Origin: Deltaproteobacteria bacterium
GTDB lineage: Bacteria > Desulfobacterota > Binatia > UBA9968
NCBI GenBank assembly: GCA_005878685.1
Contig: VBLN01000159.1
Location: 1-6,043, forward strand
Reading direction: 5' to 3'
Length of the DNA: 6,043 bases
Below, in pieces: positions 5,187-6,043 of the stretch. Numbering within the stretch: position 1 is the first letter of the stretch; each line of letters opens with the position of its first letter. The notes beneath the pieces are model-generated. The model did no database searches and was not told the DNA's origin. It saw nothing but the letters and a program-made list of their open reading frames with translations. The position numbers were made by a program, and so were the translations under genes.

Positions 5187-6043
5187 CTAGGGTCGCTCCG
5201 CAGCTCCCCGGCTCGCCGCCGACGCGTACATTTCTTCTGCATATTGCTTCAAAGCTCGCCGGGTGCTGAAGCGCGGCGTCACAGACCGGACAGCTTCCTT
5301 CACCATCTGCAGCCAGCGCCGCGGCACACTCAGACTGTCGCGATCATAAAAGGCGGGCACTACCTCTTCTTCCAGCAGTCGGTAAAGCGCTCCCGCATCC
5401 GCCGCATCCACCGCAGCCGGATCGCCGCTGATGCCTCCGTCGATGAGCCACCCGTTGGATCCCGTATAGCCTTCCACCCACCACCCGTCGCCAGTGCTCA
5501 GATGGAGCACACCATTGACCGACGCCTTCATCCCGCTGGTCCCGCTCGCCTCGAACGGTCTGCGCGGCGTGTTGAGCCAGACATCGCACCCTTGCACCAG
5601 AAAATGCGCGACGTGCATGTCATAGTCTTCGATGAAGGCGACCCGTCCGCCAAACGATGAATCGATGGCGCGCTTGTAGAGGCGCTGCAAATGACGCTTG
5701 CCGGCCTGGTCTGCCGGGTGCGCCTTGCCGGCAAACACGATCTGGACCGGTCGTCTTAAGGTGAAAAGAATGCTGGCTAATCGCTCGGGATCATGAAAGA
5801 TAAGATCGGGCCGCTTGTAATCGGTGAAGCGGCGGGCGAAGCCAATTGTGAGCGCGGCCGGGTCGAGTAACGTCCCTGCCGCCACCACTCGGGCGGCACT
5901 CACTCGTTCTTTCATCCACAACTGGCGGGTGCGCTCGCGAATGAACGCGATCAGATAGTTCCTGAGGGCCTGGCGAACCGCCCATAGCTCCTCGTCGGGA
6001 AGGGTAAAAATATTGTCCCAAAAGCTTGGCTCATCTTGGTGCT
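5187..6043 (-). CDS. glgP: Alpha-glucan phosphorylase, GT35 short type (C-terminal 284 residues, cut by window edge)
   Basis: This is the C-terminal catalytic domain of a pyridoxal-phosphate-dependent glucan phosphorylase, which releases glucose 1-phosphate from glycogen or maltodextrins in the cytoplasm. The frame is open to the window edge (the first complete codon ends at 6041). It encodes, in fragment numbering, 'LPDEELWAVRQALRNYL' at 14-30, 'GFARRFTDYKR' at 67-77, 'QIVFAGKAHP' at 100-109, 'DVWLNTPRRPFEASGTSGMK' at 153-172, and 'LSTGDGWWVEG' soon after. Lys172 in 'GTSGMK' is the expected Schiff-base lysine for PLP. 'GFARRF..YKR' and 'GTSGMK' are typical of the TIGR02094-type short phosphorylases rather than the long GlgP/MalP enzymes. 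The protein ends with an Ala/Arg-rich tail and TAG at 5187-5189. The true start lies outside the window. It is an ordinary housekeeping-type carbon-storage gene and shows no defect in the part seen. Confidence 0.93.
   Translation of the reverse strand, partial: HQDEPSFWDNIFTLPDEELWAVRQALRNYLIAFIRERTRQLWMKERVSAARVVAAGTLLDPAALTIGFARRFTDYKRPDLIFHDPERLASILFTLRRPVQIVFAGKAHPADQAGKRHLQRLYKRAIDSSFGGRVAFIEDYDMHVAHFLVQGCDVWLNTPRRPFEASGTSGMKASVNGVLHLSTGDGWWVEGYTGSNGWLIDGGISGDPAAVDAADAGALYRLLEEEVVPAFYDRDSLSVPRRWLQMVKEAVRSVTPRFSTRRALKQYAEEMYASAASRGAAERP

Noticed and set aside
5526..5543. 'GTSGMK' instead of 'GTSNMK' at the phosphorylase PLP lysine
   Set aside because: The Gly variant is usual in the short (TIGR02094-type) phosphorylases, so it is not anomalous.
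5094..5660. Plus-strand 188-codon open frame
   Set aside because: It is antisense to the strongly conserved glucan phosphorylase domain and the start of the membrane-protein gene. Its His/Arg/Ser/Pro-rich composition is typical of a shadow frame.

Overview
The window is a compact stretch of bacterial DNA. All seven recognisable genes lie on the minus strand and read leftwards from 6043 towards 1. The base composition is moderately GC-rich by eye (not computed), with strong AGGAGG-type ribosome binding sites. The gene content is orphan periplasmic binding proteins of two families, an isochorismatase-fold protein, VOC proteins and a short-type glucan phosphorylase. This suits an environmental, probably uncultured, Gram-negative-like lineage such as Rokubacteria, Tectomicrobia, NC10 or Binatia-type former Deltaproteobacteria. 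That placement is inference from gene content and carries low confidence.

In order of transcription, the window opens with the C-terminal part of an alpha-glucan phosphorylase (5187-6043, cut by the window edge). Next come two small four-helix membrane proteins: an unrecognised one with a Pro/Gln-rich N-terminus (4608-5126) and a DUF1761-like one (4017-4433). A tighter four-gene block follows: an isochorismatase-fold protein (3191-3829), an iron-type family-1 solute-binding protein interrupted by one in-frame amber codon (2196-3194), an NMT1/SsuA-like binding protein (1098-2144) and a two-domain VOC protein (38-1027). The first two genes of this block overlap by ATGA, and the remaining gaps are only 51 and 70 bp, so the block is probably one operon. 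No permease or ATPase gene is present for either binding protein. The likely theme is capture and modification of a small organic compound, with an unknown substrate.

The most unusual observations are as follows. (1) A 114-bp intergenic direct repeat is present twice, exactly 580 bp apart without gaps and about 82% identical. It brackets the DUF1761 gene and sits upstream of two different genes; both copies begin with a TTGACG -35-like hexamer in the direction of transcription. (2) The amber codon in the solute-binding gene is followed by an intact, family-like frame. (3) The isochorismatase-fold protein has Gly where the nucleophilic Cys should be. (4) The VOC protein arose by a tandem duplication whose halves are still about 70% identical, and both keep a His-His-Glu metal triad. 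I see no CRISPR array, tRNA, rRNA, transposase or convincing rho-independent terminator.
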